Origin: Peptacetobacter hominis
GTDB taxonomy: Bacteria; Bacillota; Clostridia; Peptostreptococcales; Peptostreptococcaceae
Assembly (NCBI RefSeq): GCF_006861675.1
Contig: NZ_SGJB01000002.1
Span: 109,207 to 173,206, forward strand
Length of the DNA stretch: 64,000 nt
Reading direction: 5' to 3'
Below the pieces are notes generated by a model, which saw only the letters and a program-made list of their open reading frames with translations, was not told where the DNA came from and did no database searches. The position numbers and the translations under genes were made by a program. How positions within the stretch are numbered: position 1 is the first letter of the stretch; each line of letters begins with the position of its first letter. Positions 36,413-45,568 of this stretch are shown here, piece by piece.

Positions 36413-38554
36413 ATGATAGATAAAGTAAAAGAGCATTTAATAGGACTTGTAAATGAACCAGGCTATGCTCCACTAACAAAAGAGGAACTGGCAAAAATAT
36501 TTATGGTTCACAAAACAGAGCGTCCATTATTTTATACGTACATAGATGAACTTGAGGAAGATGGATATATTGTAAAATCCAAAAAAGGAAAAATAATGTC
36601 AGCTCAGAGAGCAGGACTTTTTGTAGGAAAGTTCATATCACATGAAAAGGGATTTGGATTTGTTGAATCTGATGAGGAATTTGTGCAGGATCTTTTTATA
36701 CCGGCAGATGATGTAAACACAGCAATGCACGGAGATAGAGTAGTTGCCGAGATAATAAAAGAGGCTACTGAAGAAAAACGTGCTGAAGGTAAGATAATAA
36801 GAATAATAAAAAGAGAAATAACTGAGGTTGTGGGTACATTCCAGAAAAGCAACAGACAGTTTGGTTTTGTAATACCGGACAATAAAAGAGTAAATGGAGA
36901 TGTATACGTTCCAAAAGCAGGATTCAATGGAGCATCAGAGGGCGATAAGGTAGTGTGTAAACTTACTGTATGGCCTAAAAATGGTAAAAAAGCAGAAGGA
37001 GTAATCAGAGAGGTTATAGGGAAAAAAGGAGATAGATATGTTGAAATAGATTCTATAGTAAGAGCAAACAATCTTCCTGATGATTTCCCTAAAAAAGTTC
37101 TGAAGGAGGCTCAGGCTGTTGCAGTTCCATTTGAAAAAGAGCATATAGAAAAAAGAGCAGATTACAGAGATTGGAATATATTTACTATAGATGGTTCAGA
37201 TGCCAAAGACCTTGATGATGCGGTATCAGTATCTAAACTTCCAAACGGTCACTACAGACTGGGAGTACATATAGCGGATGTAACACATTATGTAAAAGAA
37301 GGAAGTAAAATAGACAAGGAAGCTATAAAAAGAGCGACATCCGTATATCTTGTAGACAAGGTTATACCGATGCTTCCAAAAGAACTTTCAAATGGTGTAT
37401 GCAGTCTTAACCGGGGTGAGGATAAGCTTACACTTTCTGTAATAATGGAAATAGACAGAAAAGGTAATGTTGTAGACCATGAAATAACAGAATCTGTAAT
37501 AAGATCAAAGGCTAGAATGACATATACAGAGGTGTCAGATATACTTGAGAAAAACGACGAAAAATTATGCAAAACATTTGCTCATCTGGTAGATGATTTC
37601 AGAACAGCTGAAGAACTTGCCAGAATACTTATGGATAAAAGGGATAGAAGGGGAGCTATAGATTTCAACTTCCCTGAGTCAAAGATAGTTCTCGATTCAG
37701 AAGGTATACCTGTAGATATAGAGCCATATGAAAGAAGAATAGCAAACAGAATGATAGAGGAGTTCATGCTTGTTACAAATGAAACTGTAGCAGAACATTT
37801 CTATTGGATGACAATGCCGTTTGTCTACAGAATACATGAAAATCCTGCAACTGAAAAAATGGAGACACTTGGAAAATTCATCGCTACATTTGGATACAAG
37901 GTAAACAACGGAAAAGATGAGGAAATTCATCCAAAGGCACTTCAGAAGGTAATAAAACAGATTGCAGGTACAAAAGAGGAACATGCTATAAGTGCGATAA
38001 TGCTTAGATCTCTTAGACAGGCGAGATATTCTCCAGTATGTGAAGGACATTTCGGACTTGCAGCAAAATATTACTCACACTTTACATCACCGATAAGAAG
38101 ATATCCGGACCTTCAGATACATAGAATAATAAAAGAAGTTATAAATGGAAGAATGGACGACAAGGCAAAGGCTCATTTTGAGAGCGTAGTTTCTTATATA
38201 TCAGACCATTCATCTGAGCAGGAAAGAGCCGCCGAAGTTGCGGAAAGAGAAGTTGACGATTACTACAAAGCAGTATATATGGAAAAAAGAATCGGAAAGG
38301 AATACAACGGTGTAATATCAGGTGTAACAAACTTTGGAATATTTGTAGAGCTTGAAAACAGTGTAGAAGGGCTTGCAAGACTTGCAGATATGAATGACGA
38401 TTACTATGACTACTTTGAGGAAACTTTCTGTGTAATAGGAGAAAGAACAAAGAAAACCTACAGAATAGGAGATTCAGTAAGAATAAAGGTAATAAATGCC
38501 GATGTAGATAGAAAAGAGATAGACTTTAAAATTCTAAGAAAAAATGAAGACTAG
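36413..38554 (+). CDS. rnr: Ribonuclease R
   Basis: A 713-aa 3'-to-5' exoribonuclease. An N-terminal winged helix is followed by cold-shock domains (GFGFVESDEEFVQDLFIP and FGFVIPDNKR). The RNB catalytic domain has the metal motif TIDGSDAKDLDDAVSV, then HIADVTHYVKEGS and FTSPIRRYPDLQIHR. A C-terminal S1 domain (YNGVISGVTNFGIFVELENSVEG) ends the protein. It works with SmpB and tmRNA in destroying stalled messages; smpB-ssrA lie 5 kb downstream, now split from rnr by an unrelated block. AGAGGTG precedes the ATG, and an extended -10 TGGTATAAT is at 36331. Confidence 0.95.
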   Translation: MIDKVKEHLIGLVNEPGYAPLTKEELAKIFMVHKTERPLFYTYIDELEEDGYIVKSKKGKIMSAQRAGLFVGKFISHEKGFGFVESDEEFVQDLFIPADDVNTAMHGDRVVAEIIKEATEEKRAEGKIIRIIKREITEVVGTFQKSNRQFGFVIPDNKRVNGDVYVPKAGFNGASEGDKVVCKLTVWPKNGKKAEGVIREVIGKKGDRYVEIDSIVRANNLPDDFPKKVLKEAQAVAVPFEKEHIEKRADYRDWNIFTIDGSDAKDLDDAVSVSKLPNGHYRLGVHIADVTHYVKEGSKIDKEAIKRATSVYLVDKVIPMLPKELSNGVCSLNRGEDKLTLSVIMEIDRKGNVVDHEITESVIRSKARMTYTEVSDILEKNDEKLCKTFAHLVDDFRTAEELARILMDKRDRRGAIDFNFPESKIVLDSEGIPVDIEPYERRIANRMIEEFMLVTNETVAEHFYWMTMPFVYRIHENPATEKMETLGKFIATFGYKVNNGKDEEIHPKALQKVIKQIAGTKEEHAISAIMLRSLRQARYSPVCEGHFGLAAKYYSHFTSPIRRYPDLQIHRIIKEVINGRMDDKAKAHFESVVSYISDHSSEQERAAEVAEREVDDYYKAVYMEKRIGKEYNGVISGVTNFGIFVELENSVEGLARLADMNDDYYDYFEETFCVIGERTKKTYRIGDSVRIKVINADVDRKEIDFKILRKNED

Positions 38555-38580
38555 TAACTTTGATTTATGGGGGAGAGAAA

Positions 38581-39933
38581 ATGTCGGGCAATAATTCCAC
38601 GACTATAAACAGAATGACAGAGGGAACTATATGGAAGGCGATTCTGTATTTTTCCCTTCCAATGCTTCTCAGCAATCTTTTTCAGCAGCTTTATAATACC
38701 GTCGACTCTATAATAGTTGGAAATTTTGTCGGTGCTGAAGCACTTGCCGCGGTTGGTTCAAGCGGTTCTATAATATATCTTATAACGGGATTTTTCATAG
38801 GACTTGCTGCCGGGGCAGGGGTAGTAGTAGCACAGGAGTATGGAGCAAAAAATAAAGAGGCTACGAAAGAGGCGATACATACATCACTGGGAATAGGAAT
38901 AGTGTTTGGAGTTATAATAACAGCTATAGGAATAATATCGACAGACTCTATACTTAAAATGATGGGGGTTCCGGAGTCTGTATTTGATGAATCATCTGTA
39001 TATCTGAAGATATATTTTACAGGAATGCTTTCTACAATGATTTATAACATGGGTGCTTCAATAATACAGGCTACCGGAGATTCTAAAAGTCCTCTATATA
39101 TACTTATGACAGCATCCGTAACAAATATAATTCTGGATGTCGTGTTTGTAAAATATATGAGCATGGGAATAGAAGGAGCAGCACTTGCAACAATAATTTC
39201 TCAGACATTGAGTGCTGTACTTGCAATACTCAAAATCAGAAAATCACACGATAAGTATGAATTCAGATTCAGAAATATAAGGATTCATATGAAAACATTG
39301 GGAAGGATATTCGCAATAGGGCTTCCCGGTGGAATACAGAACACTGCTGTTTCAATGTCTAATATAGTAGTTCAGAGTCATATAAACAGTTTCGGGGCAA
39401 TAGCTATGGCTGGATGCAGTGCATATCAGAAAATAGAGGGATTTGCGGTATTATCTACAACAAGTTTTTCTATGGCAATGGCTACTTTTGCAGGTCAGAA
39501 TACAGGTGCAGGAAAACACGACAGAGTAAGAAAAGGAATTATAACCGGAACTCTTATGAGTGTTACTTCAATGGCTATAGTGTCAGTTGTTCTTTATGCT
39601 ACAGTATCAGAGCTTATAGCAGTATTTAACAATGATTCGGGAGTTGTGTACTACGGTGTAAGAATGATGAGTTTTCTTGTTCCAGGATATCTTTTTGTAT
39701 CGGCATCAGATGCAATAGCGGGATCTCTTAGAGGAATGGGAAAATCAGTAGTTCCTATGGCAGTTATAATAAGCTGTTGGTGCGGACTTAGAATGGCGTG
39801 GATAGCAGCATCTACCAGAGTATATCACGATATAGCAGCTGTATTTCTGGGATATCCGATATCATGGACGGCAAGTTTTATAATACTTGTGATATATCTT
39901 AAGAGGACAGCTTTTAGAAAAGAAATAAATTAA
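38581..39933 (+). CDS. MATE-family multidrug efflux transporter
   Basis: A 450-aa, 12-span sodium- or proton-coupled exporter. MATE signature features are the N-terminal LFQQLYNTVDSIIVGNFVGAEALAAVG pattern and repeated halves starting again near GRIFAIGLPGGIQN. The conserved GQNTGAGK loop and GSLRGMGKSVVPM lie in the second half. ATG 38581 follows GGGGGAG; an earlier in-frame start would include that site. It begins 26 bases after rnr but is probably unrelated in function. Convergent with the hxlR-type regulator and sharing a terminator with it. Confidence 0.88.
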   Translation: MSGNNSTTINRMTEGTIWKAILYFSLPMLLSNLFQQLYNTVDSIIVGNFVGAEALAAVGSSGSIIYLITGFFIGLAAGAGVVVAQEYGAKNKEATKEAIHTSLGIGIVFGVIITAIGIISTDSILKMMGVPESVFDESSVYLKIYFTGMLSTMIYNMGASIIQATGDSKSPLYILMTASVTNIILDVVFVKYMSMGIEGAALATIISQTLSAVLAILKIRKSHDKYEFRFRNIRIHMKTLGRIFAIGLPGGIQNTAVSMSNIVVQSHINSFGAIAMAGCSAYQKIEGFAVLSTTSFSMAMATFAGQNTGAGKHDRVRKGIITGTLMSVTSMAIVSVVLYATVSELIAVFNNDSGVVYYGVRMMSFLVPGYLFVSASDAIAGSLRGMGKSVVPMAVIISCWCGLRMAWIAASTRVYHDIAAVFLGYPISWTASFIILVIYLKRTAFRKEIN

Positions 39934-39940
39934 AAAATAA

Positions 39941-39989
39941 TTACCGACCTTAAAGTCAGAATAAGACTTATAAAGGTCGGTATTTTTTT
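39941..39989. terminator. Terminator between MATE gene and HxlR regulator
   Basis: ATACCGACCTT and AAGGTCGGTAT arms with an inner AAGTC/GACTT stem, long T run on the plus strand and an A-rich left flank that serves the minus strand. Confidence 0.75.
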
Positions 39990-40341
39990 AGCATTCAGAG
40001 CACTGAGGATCTGTAAGTTCAAATCTTTCGTCGAGATTTTCTGCTCCCCATGTACACATGAGTTCAAGTATTTCAGAAAGAGAATCGCCCTTTTCTGTTA
40101 TCGAATATTCAACTCTCGGCGGAACTTCGGGGAATACAGTTCTTTTTATAAGTCCATCGGCCTCGAGTTCTCTCAACTGATTTGTCAGAGTTCTCTGGGA
40201 AACGTTGTTTATATATCTATGTATTTCACTAAATCTCTGACTTCTGTTTTTTATCAGATACTCAAGTATAAGGGCTTTGTATTTTCCACCAATCATTTTT
40301 ATAGTAACTTCTATTTCGCATACAACTTTGATTTTATCCAT
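39988..40341 (-). CDS. HxlR-family transcriptional regulator
   Basis: A 117-aa winged-helix dimer. The HxlR N-terminal cysteine is kept in VVCEIEVTIKMIGGKYKALI; the recognition helix is in NNVSQRTLTNQLRELEADGLIKR, followed by the wing PPRVEYSITEKG. The N-terminal cysteine is the redox- or electrophile-sensing residue in several members (for example YodB). An extra C-terminal CSEC pair is present. ATG 40341 follows GGAGG. It is transcribed away from an aldo/keto reductase with a dyad in between, so it probably controls that gene and itself. Confidence 0.88.
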   Translation of the reverse strand: MDKIKVVCEIEVTIKMIGGKYKALILEYLIKNRSQRFSEIHRYINNVSQRTLTNQLRELEADGLIKRTVFPEVPPRVEYSITEKGDSLSEILELMCTWGAENLDERFELTDPQCSEC

Positions 40342-40381
40342 ATAAACCTCCATAGTGAAAAAAAGTTCACCAACTGAAAAA

Positions 40382-40401
40382 TTTGTGCATTCTTGTACAA
40401 A
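40382..40401. promoter_or_regulatory. Candidate HxlR operator dyad
   Basis: TTTGTGC-ATTCTT-GTACAAA, seven-base arms with one mismatch, centred in the divergent region between the HxlR regulator and the aldo/keto reductase. Confidence 0.5.
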
Positions 40402-40480
40402 GTAAAAATATAAATGATAATTATATTATACATTAAAAAAGTACAGCATTATAAATAAATATGCCAGAAAGGGGATTAAT

Positions 40481-41467
40481 ATGAATATAAATAAAAGAAT
40501 AATGGGAAATACAAAAAAATCAGTTACTGAGATAGGACTTGGAACATGGCAGCTTGGAACAAGATGGGGAGACGAGTTCAATCCAGTTGAAGCTCAGAAA
40601 ATACTTGAAGCTGCTGAAGAAAATGGAATAAACATGATAGATACAGCTGATATATACAACGATGGAAACAGTGAAAAGGCGATAGGAAAGTTTATAAAAG
40701 GCAAAGAGGATAAATTCTATATAGTTACAAAATGTGGTAGAGCATTAAACCCACATACAGATGAGATGTATACTCCGGAAGCGATGGAAAAATTTGTCGA
40801 TGGAAGCATAAAAAGAATGGGAGTAGAAAAGCTTGATATGATACTTCTTCACTGTCCTCCAACTTCAGTATATAGAAAAGATGAGATATTTACAGCTATG
40901 GATAAAATGAAAAAATCTGGTAAAATCACTTCATACGGTGTGAGTATAGAGAAGGTTGAAGAAGGACTTGCCGCTATGGAGTACGGAATATCAGGTATAG
41001 AGGTAATATACAACATGTTCAGACTTAAACCTGAAGAGGAATTATTCAAATCAGCAAAGAAAAATGATATAGGTATAATCTGTAGAGTTCCGCTTGCAAG
41101 TGGATTACTTACAGGTAAATACAATATAAATACAGTATTTGGAAAAGACGACCATAGATCATACAACAGAAATGGAGAGGCTTTTGACAAGGGAGAAACT
41201 TTCTCTGGTGTAAACTATGAAAAAGGGCTTAAGGCAGTTGAAGAGCTTAAAAAACTTTTTGGTACTGATGATATAGCTCCGTATGCACTTAGATGGATAC
41301 TTATGAACGATGCAGTTACAACTGTAATTCCAGGAGCGAGCAGAAGTTCTCAGCTTGTTGAAAATATAAGAGCTGCACAGATGAATCCGCTTACAGATGA
41401 GCAGATGAAAGGTGTAAGAGATATATACGATAGATATATAAGAGAAGACGTACATAAATTATGGTAG
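40481..41467 (+). CDS. Aldo/keto reductase
   Basis: A 328-aa NADPH-dependent oxidoreductase of the AKR superfamily. The catalytic tetrad is visible as Asp and Tyr in DTADIYNDG, Lys in IVTKCGRA and His in ILLHCPP. Cofactor contacts appear in PLASGLLTGKYN and IPGASRSSQLVEN. These enzymes reduce aldehydes and ketones, including toxic dicarbonyls. Divergent from an HxlR regulator, so induction by reactive electrophiles is plausible. GAAAGGGG precedes the ATG. Confidence 0.9.
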   Translation: MNINKRIMGNTKKSVTEIGLGTWQLGTRWGDEFNPVEAQKILEAAEENGINMIDTADIYNDGNSEKAIGKFIKGKEDKFYIVTKCGRALNPHTDEMYTPEAMEKFVDGSIKRMGVEKLDMILLHCPPTSVYRKDEIFTAMDKMKKSGKITSYGVSIEKVEEGLAAMEYGISGIEVIYNMFRLKPEEELFKSAKKNDIGIICRVPLASGLLTGKYNINTVFGKDDHRSYNRNGEAFDKGETFSGVNYEKGLKAVEELKKLFGTDDIAPYALRWILMNDAVTTVIPGASRSSQLVENIRAAQMNPLTDEQMKGVRDIYDRYIREDVHKLW

Positions 41468-41469
41468 AA

Positions 41470-41507
41470 AAAAGGAATCGCATATTTATAAATGCGATTC
41501 CTTTTTA
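41470..41507. terminator. Bidirectional terminator between AKR gene and azlD
   Basis: AAAAGGAATCGCAT and ATGCGATTCCTTTT arms, A run before and T run after. Confidence 0.85.
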
Positions 41508-41535
41508 TATAGGTAATATATTATATTTATTACGA

Positions 41536-41859
41536 TTACAGTATAAGTGAAAATATAAATACAGCTGCAGTTCCTACAACAAGTGAAGCCATTATTGATT
41601 TGAATTTTGCAGCTACAAATATAACAATCAGAAATGCAAGAAGTTTTGGATTTGATAGGCTCAGAAAAAGTGTATCATCTCTGAAAAAAACGTCCTTTGC
41701 AATAAGAGCACTAAGCATTGCTACAGGAACAAATTTAAGAGCCTCTTTAAGTCCATCGGGCATTTCTCTGTCTGAAAAAAGAATCAGAGGAAGAACTCTC
41801 GGTATATATGTTACGATTCCCATTCCAAGACATATCAGAAAAATATATGTATTACTCAC
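41536..41859 (-). CDS. azlD: Branched-chain amino-acid exporter small subunit (AzlD)
   Basis: A 107-aa protein with about four membrane spans: YIFLICLGMGIVTYIPRVLPLI, then LKFVPVAMLSALIAKDVF, LLAFLIVIFVAAKF and VVGTAAVFIFSLIL. The PRVLPL motif is typical of AzlD. It forms the exporter with AzlC. The start is GTG at 41859, with AAAGGAG seven bases upstream and overlapping the end of azlC, so the pair is translationally coupled; starts farther upstream would lie within azlC and lack a ribosome site. Confidence 0.85.
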   Translation of the reverse strand: MSNTYIFLICLGMGIVTYIPRVLPLILFSDREMPDGLKEALKFVPVAMLSALIAKDVFFRDDTLFLSLSNPKLLAFLIVIFVAAKFKSIMASLVVGTAAVFIFSLIL

Positions 41860-42568
41860 TGCATTTCTCCTTTCTTTCAGCAAGAATAGTTCTTTCAATT
41901 AAAAGACCTGATGCACAGGCTATTACAGGTGCCACAACAATGATAAGGCTGCTTGATGTAATACTGTAAAGAACTATAAAAGAAATAACTGATATAATAG
42001 CAACTAGTATGTATACAAAGTTTTTTACAGATCCGGCAACAAGTGTTGTGAAAAGTGCTGTTATTATAAATCCAGATATATAAGTATCAATCTGTATGAA
42101 ATTTCCAAGAAGCGCACCTATAAAAAAGCTTATAAGCCATATTCCAAGACACATAAAGTTTACAAGAATTGCTTTTTCATCGGACCATTTACCACTTATA
42201 TATTTTTCGTAGTTTACCGCGAAAGTTTCATCTGTAAGTCCAAGTCCAAATGGAAGTATATATTTAAGTTTCTTGTTTTTTATAACCATATTAAGGTTTG
42301 AACTCATCAGAAAATGTCTCAGATTTATTATAAATGTTGTAAGTACTATAGATGATATACCTGCATTTACTGCAATCATTGAAGCAGCTATATACTGAGC
42401 ACTTCCACCGAAAACAAGAAGCGACATAAGAAGTATATAAGGTATTGATACACCGGAAGCTTTCAGAAGTATTCCGCCAACAACTCCTATTGGAAGATAT
42501 GCTATAAAAATAGGTATGGATGCTTTCAGAGCATCATTTATATTTTCTTTATTGAAGTATTTTTTCAA
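41852..42568 (-). CDS. azlC: Branched-chain amino-acid exporter large subunit (AzlC)
   Basis: A 238-aa membrane protein with five to six spans. AzlC signatures are ASIPIFIAYLPIGVVGG at the N terminus, LLVFGGSAQYIAASM and INLRHFLMSSNL, and GLTDETFAVNYEKY. It exports branched-chain or related hydrophobic amino acids with AzlD. TTG 42568 is chosen since GAGGGGTGAT lies a few bases upstream and no ATG is available; a longer frame to 42598 runs through that site. It is useful for an amino-acid fermenter that must shed excess Stickland substrates. Confidence 0.87.
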   Translation of the reverse strand: MKKYFNKENINDALKASIPIFIAYLPIGVVGGILLKASGVSIPYILLMSLLVFGGSAQYIAASMIAVNAGISSIVLTTFIINLRHFLMSSNLNMVIKNKKLKYILPFGLGLTDETFAVNYEKYISGKWSDEKAILVNFMCLGIWLISFFIGALLGNFIQIDTYISGFIITALFTTLVAGSVKNFVYILVAIISVISFIVLYSITSSSLIIVVAPVIACASGLLIERTILAERKEKCSE

Positions 42569-42694
42569 GATATCACCCCTCACATAATATATAGGCAAGA
42601 CAATTATATAACAGGGTTATAAAAATAACAAATGTCAGAAAACTATACTATACAAAATATAAATAGAATAAAGATTAAAAAAGAAGATGTATAG

Positions 42695-42733
42695 TAAAAA
42701 AGATAGTATTATATAAAAATAATACTATCTTTT
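42695..42733 (-). terminator. Rho-independent terminator after the AIM24-family gene
   Basis: AAAAGATAGTATT and AATACTATCTTTT arms; a run of six T follows on the minus strand. Confidence 0.8.
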
Positions 42734-42772
42734 ACAAATTATATTTATCTGAACAAAATCATAAGACTATTT

Positions 42773-43588
42773 TTATTCTTCATTGTCCATTGAATCGTTG
42801 CTTCCAAGGAAACCAAAAGATAAATCATTGTAAACAGGTGCTGTAGGAGCAATCCATACACTTCCGCTTCCTGTATATGTATTAAGGAATCCTTCACCGC
42901 CCATTGCAGAACGGAAAAGAGATTTCTGAGATTTTGTAACAGAGAAGTTTACACCTGAAGTTCTTGCTATAGCAAAGTTTCCATCTACTTTTAGTTCTTC
43001 ATCTCCGTTAAGTGTACATTTTACTATTTCAGATTCAGGAACAGGAAGTTCAAGTATTACAACACCGCTTCCTTTAAGCTGAAGCTGGAAAATTCCTTCG
43101 CCACCCATAACGGCAGAAGAAATGTTTTTCTGAGATACAGCAGAAAGTTCGATACTGTCTGAGCAACAATAGAAAACACCTTTGTCTACAATTATAGATT
43201 CGTTGTCAAGAGTCATTGCACAGTAGTGTTTAAATGAAGGTTCAAGATATACTTCTCCACTTCCTGTGTAAGATGGTTTAAGTATAGATTCACCTGTAAG
43301 AGCACCGGAAATACTTTTTTTGAAAAATCCACCAGCTCCACCTACTTTTGTATCGCTTGAAATATTTCCTTTGTAGAAATAAAGTGCACCGGCTTCTGTT
43401 TTTATGGAAGAGTTATCAAGAGATACTCTTACAATTCTTGATTTAAGTCCAGCTTTCTTTGCAAAATAAAGTGCCATTGCCATTGTAGGATCTGTAGCTC
43501 CATCAAGGTTTTCAAATTCAAGTACTTCAAATTTATTCTTTCCATCACTTGTAGTCTTTATTACTTTTGCCTTTTCATCAAGTATCAT
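42773..43588 (-). CDS. AIM24-family protein (TIGR00266-like)
   Basis: A 271-aa cytosolic protein of the AIM24/DUF124 type with a repeated beta-rich fold. Internal repeats show as GGAGGFFKKSISGALTGES, then SAVMGGEGIFQLQL and SAMGGEGFLNTYTGSG, each a glycine-rich turn followed by a hydrophobic strand. The family has a TNF/tubby-like trimer fold and no proven bacterial function. AGGAGT precedes the ATG, and it is monocistronic between the azl genes and smpB. Confidence 0.8.
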   Translation of the reverse strand: MILDEKAKVIKTTSDGKNKFEVLEFENLDGATDPTMAMALYFAKKAGLKSRIVRVSLDNSSIKTEAGALYFYKGNISSDTKVGGAGGFFKKSISGALTGESILKPSYTGSGEVYLEPSFKHYCAMTLDNESIIVDKGVFYCCSDSIELSAVSQKNISSAVMGGEGIFQLQLKGSGVVILELPVPESEIVKCTLNGDEELKVDGNFAIARTSGVNFSVTKSQKSLFRSAMGGEGFLNTYTGSGSVWIAPTAPVYNDLSFGFLGSNDSMDNEE

Positions 43589-43699
43589 AAAATCACTCCT
43601 TTACGTTGTATTACTTAAAGTTTACTATATGATATATATTAAATCAATAATATTAAGAAAATTTAATAAATTACAGCGTATTTAATAAAAATGCTTATA

Positions 43700-43728
43700 T
43701 TGACATGAAAATTCAGTTATGATATAGT
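43700..43728 (+). promoter_or_regulatory. Sigma-A promoter of smpB
   Basis: TTGACA, 17-base spacer, TATAGT, about 35 bases ahead of smpB. Confidence 0.7.
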
Positions 43729-43763
43729 AGAACTCAGTAATGTAGGGAAGTAGGTGAAAGGAT

Positions 43764-44219
43764 ATGGCAGGTGTTAAGGTTCTTGCAACAAACAGAAAAG
43801 CCAGACATGAGTATTTTATAGAGGAAACTTATGAGTGTGGAATAGAGCTTAAAGGTACAGAAGTCAAGTCTATAAGACAGGGAAAAGTGAACCTTAAGGA
43901 AGGATATTGTTCTGTAGATAATGGAGAAGTATTCATGAAGCAGGTACATATAAGTCCCTATGAACAGGGAAATATATTCAATGTCGATCCTTTAAGAGTT
44001 AGAAAGCTTCTTTTACATAAACATGAAATAAGAAAACTTATAGGAGCAACAACTATAAAAGGTTATTCTCTGATACCACTTAGTATGTATCTTAAAAATG
44101 GAAAGGTAAAGGTTGAACTTGCTCTTGCAAAAGGTAAGAAACTTTACGATAAACGTCAGGATATGGCAAAGAAAGATGCCCAGAGACGTATAGAAAGGGA
44201 AATGACAGGGAAATATTAA
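43764..44219 (+). CDS. smpB: SsrA-binding protein SmpB
   Basis: A 151-aa RNA-binding beta-barrel that carries tmRNA to stalled ribosomes. [32 protein letters not shown] and HISPYEQGN are conserved. The C-terminal tail [23 protein letters not shown] becomes helical in the ribosomal mRNA channel. GGTGAAAGG precedes the start. It is followed directly by its RNA partner ssrA. Confidence 0.96.
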   Translation: MAGVKVLATNRKARHEYFIEETYECGIELKGTEVKSIRQGKVNLKEGYCSVDNGEVFMKQVHISPYEQGNIFNVDPLRVRKLLLHKHEIRKLIGATTIKGYSLIPLSMYLKNGKVKVELALAKGKKLYDKRQDMAKKDAQRRIEREMTGKY

Positions 44220-44224
44220 TTTGT

Positions 44225-44253
44225 TTGGTTAATTCTCTGTTTTATGATATAAT
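44225..44253 (+). promoter_or_regulatory. Sigma-A promoter of ssrA
   Basis: TTGGTT, 17-base spacer, consensus TATAAT. The expected transcript starts near 44260, so the mature 5' end at 44303 needs RNase P trimming. Confidence 0.65.
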
Positions 44254-44302
44254 ATTATCTACAATATGAAATGCAGTTTGCGTATGAAAATTTCTTTTAC
44301 AC

Positions 44303-44652
44303 GGGGGTGTAAAGGTTTCGACGGGGGTTTAGAACCTGAGGTTGCGTGTCGTGTTACTCTGGGTCACGTAAAAACTGGGGAACTTAAAATAAACGCAAAC
44401 GATAATTACGCATTAGCTGCCTAATTGCAGCTTGTCCCTCTTAGCCCTCCTGCCGGTTAAGACTGGACATCATCTATGCAGGGAACTACTTTAGGGTTGC
44501 CTTGACCTGAAGCGGACTAACTGAGGCTGGCTGATTGTATAGCCTGTTGCTCGGCGATGCATGAGGTGAGATTATAGTAGAGACAACTACACACGTAGAT
44601 GCAGCGGGGAAAGAGCTTTCGGACAGGGGTTCGACTCCCCTCATCTCCACCA
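44303..44652 (+). ncRNA. ssrA: Transfer-messenger RNA
   Basis: About 350 nt. The 5' end GGGGGTG pairs with CATCTCC just before the encoded 3' ACCA, giving the seven-base acceptor stem. The T arm reads GGTTCGACTCCCC, and GGTTTCGACGGGG is the usual 5' signature. The resume codon GCA at 44395 starts the tag ANDNYALAA, ending in TAA at 44424. The tag keeps the ALAA end recognised by ClpXP-type proteases. Confidence 0.97.
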
Positions 44653-44670
44653 ATTAAATTAGATGGATTG

Positions 44671-44702
44671 AAAATACTGGCTTTTGGGCTGGTATTTTTT
44701 TA
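44671..44702 (+). terminator. Rho-independent terminator after ssrA
   Basis: AATACTGGC and GCTGGTATT arms with two G-U pairs and a long T tail. Confidence 0.8.
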
Positions 44703-44824
44703 TTTTTATCACAATTGCAGTTAAAAATAAATATAAAATCATAAATTTTTTATATTATAACATTATAGATCTATATTAAGAGATATAATAAAATATCAAA
44801 TATTTTTTATAAAGAGGTGAATTT

Positions 44825-45301
44825 ATGAATTTTTTTCTCAATACTGACTCTATAAACAAACATAGGAAAGATGTACTTTATCTGTCTATACCCATGTTCG
44901 TTATATCTATAGTAATACCTTCTTTTCTGGTTTTATTATTGTTTGTATTATGTTATTTTAAATATTTCAGATCTGGTTTTATGGAAATACCTTTTTTCAT
45001 TTTATTTATATCATTTATACTTTTTGTATACAGGAAAATTTCAAATTATATAAGATATATAATGGATAATTTCAGGGAAATTAATTCTGATGATATTTAT
45101 GAGTGTACAATATCTGATTCTGAAATTTATGTTTCAAAAAATAATGAAGTATATGTTTCATTCCCTTTTGATAGAGTTAAAAAGATAGAAAAATTTAGAG
45201 ATGATGGTTTCAGTTTTCGTATGAAGGATAATTCAAATATTATAATTGTAGGGTTTCCAGACATGTCAGTATTTTCTTTTCTGGAAAATAGGGAAAATTA
45301 A
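44825..45301 (+). CDS. Two-span membrane protein with YcxB-like C-terminal part
   Basis: A 158-aa protein. Two membrane helices occupy about residues 20-45 (LSIPMFVISIVIPSFLVLLL) and 52-70. The polar remainder has YECTISDSEIYVSKNNEVYVSFPFDRVKKIEK and SFRMKDNSNIIIVG, the strand pattern of YcxB-like C-terminal domains. Function unknown. AAAGAGGTG precedes the ATG. The gene stands alone between the tmRNA and the nickel/cyclodeaminase region, closed by a terminator. Confidence 0.6.
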   Translation: MNFFLNTDSINKHRKDVLYLSIPMFVISIVIPSFLVLLLFVLCYFKYFRSGFMEIPFFILFISFILFVYRKISNYIRYIMDNFREINSDDIYECTISDSEIYVSKNNEVYVSFPFDRVKKIEKFRDDGFSFRMKDNSNIIIVGFPDMSVFSFLENREN

Positions 45302-45349
45302 TCGTTTACAACAAATTACTATGTGAATAAAATAATTATCTGATTTAGT

Positions 45350-45390
45350 ATACTCAGTCGAATTTTACATCGACTGAGTTATTTTTTTTA
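45350..45390 (+). terminator. Rho-independent terminator
   Basis: ACTCAGTCG and CGACTGAGT arms with a ten-base loop and eight T. Confidence 0.85.
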
Positions 45391-45491
45391 GCTATATAGC
45401 CTAAAATAGTTTATTAAAGTGAAATTATGAAATTTCAGTTAATTTATAAAAATAAAATGAAAAATTTTTTTCGGAAAATAACGGGAAAATG

Positions 45492-45520
45492 TTTACAGAT
45501 AAAATAAATTATGTTATATT
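45492..45520 (+). promoter_or_regulatory. Sigma-A promoter of the cyclodeaminase gene
   Basis: TTTACA, 17-base spacer, TATATT. The start codon is about 48 bases downstream. Confidence 0.6.
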
Positions 45521-45568
45521 ATAAACAAGATATAGGCCTGTATATATAATATCTAAGGAGGAAACGTT

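Noticed and set aside
38560..38580. Longer N terminus for the MATE transporter
   Set aside because: The extension would translate through the GGGGGAG ribosome site of the ATG at 38581.
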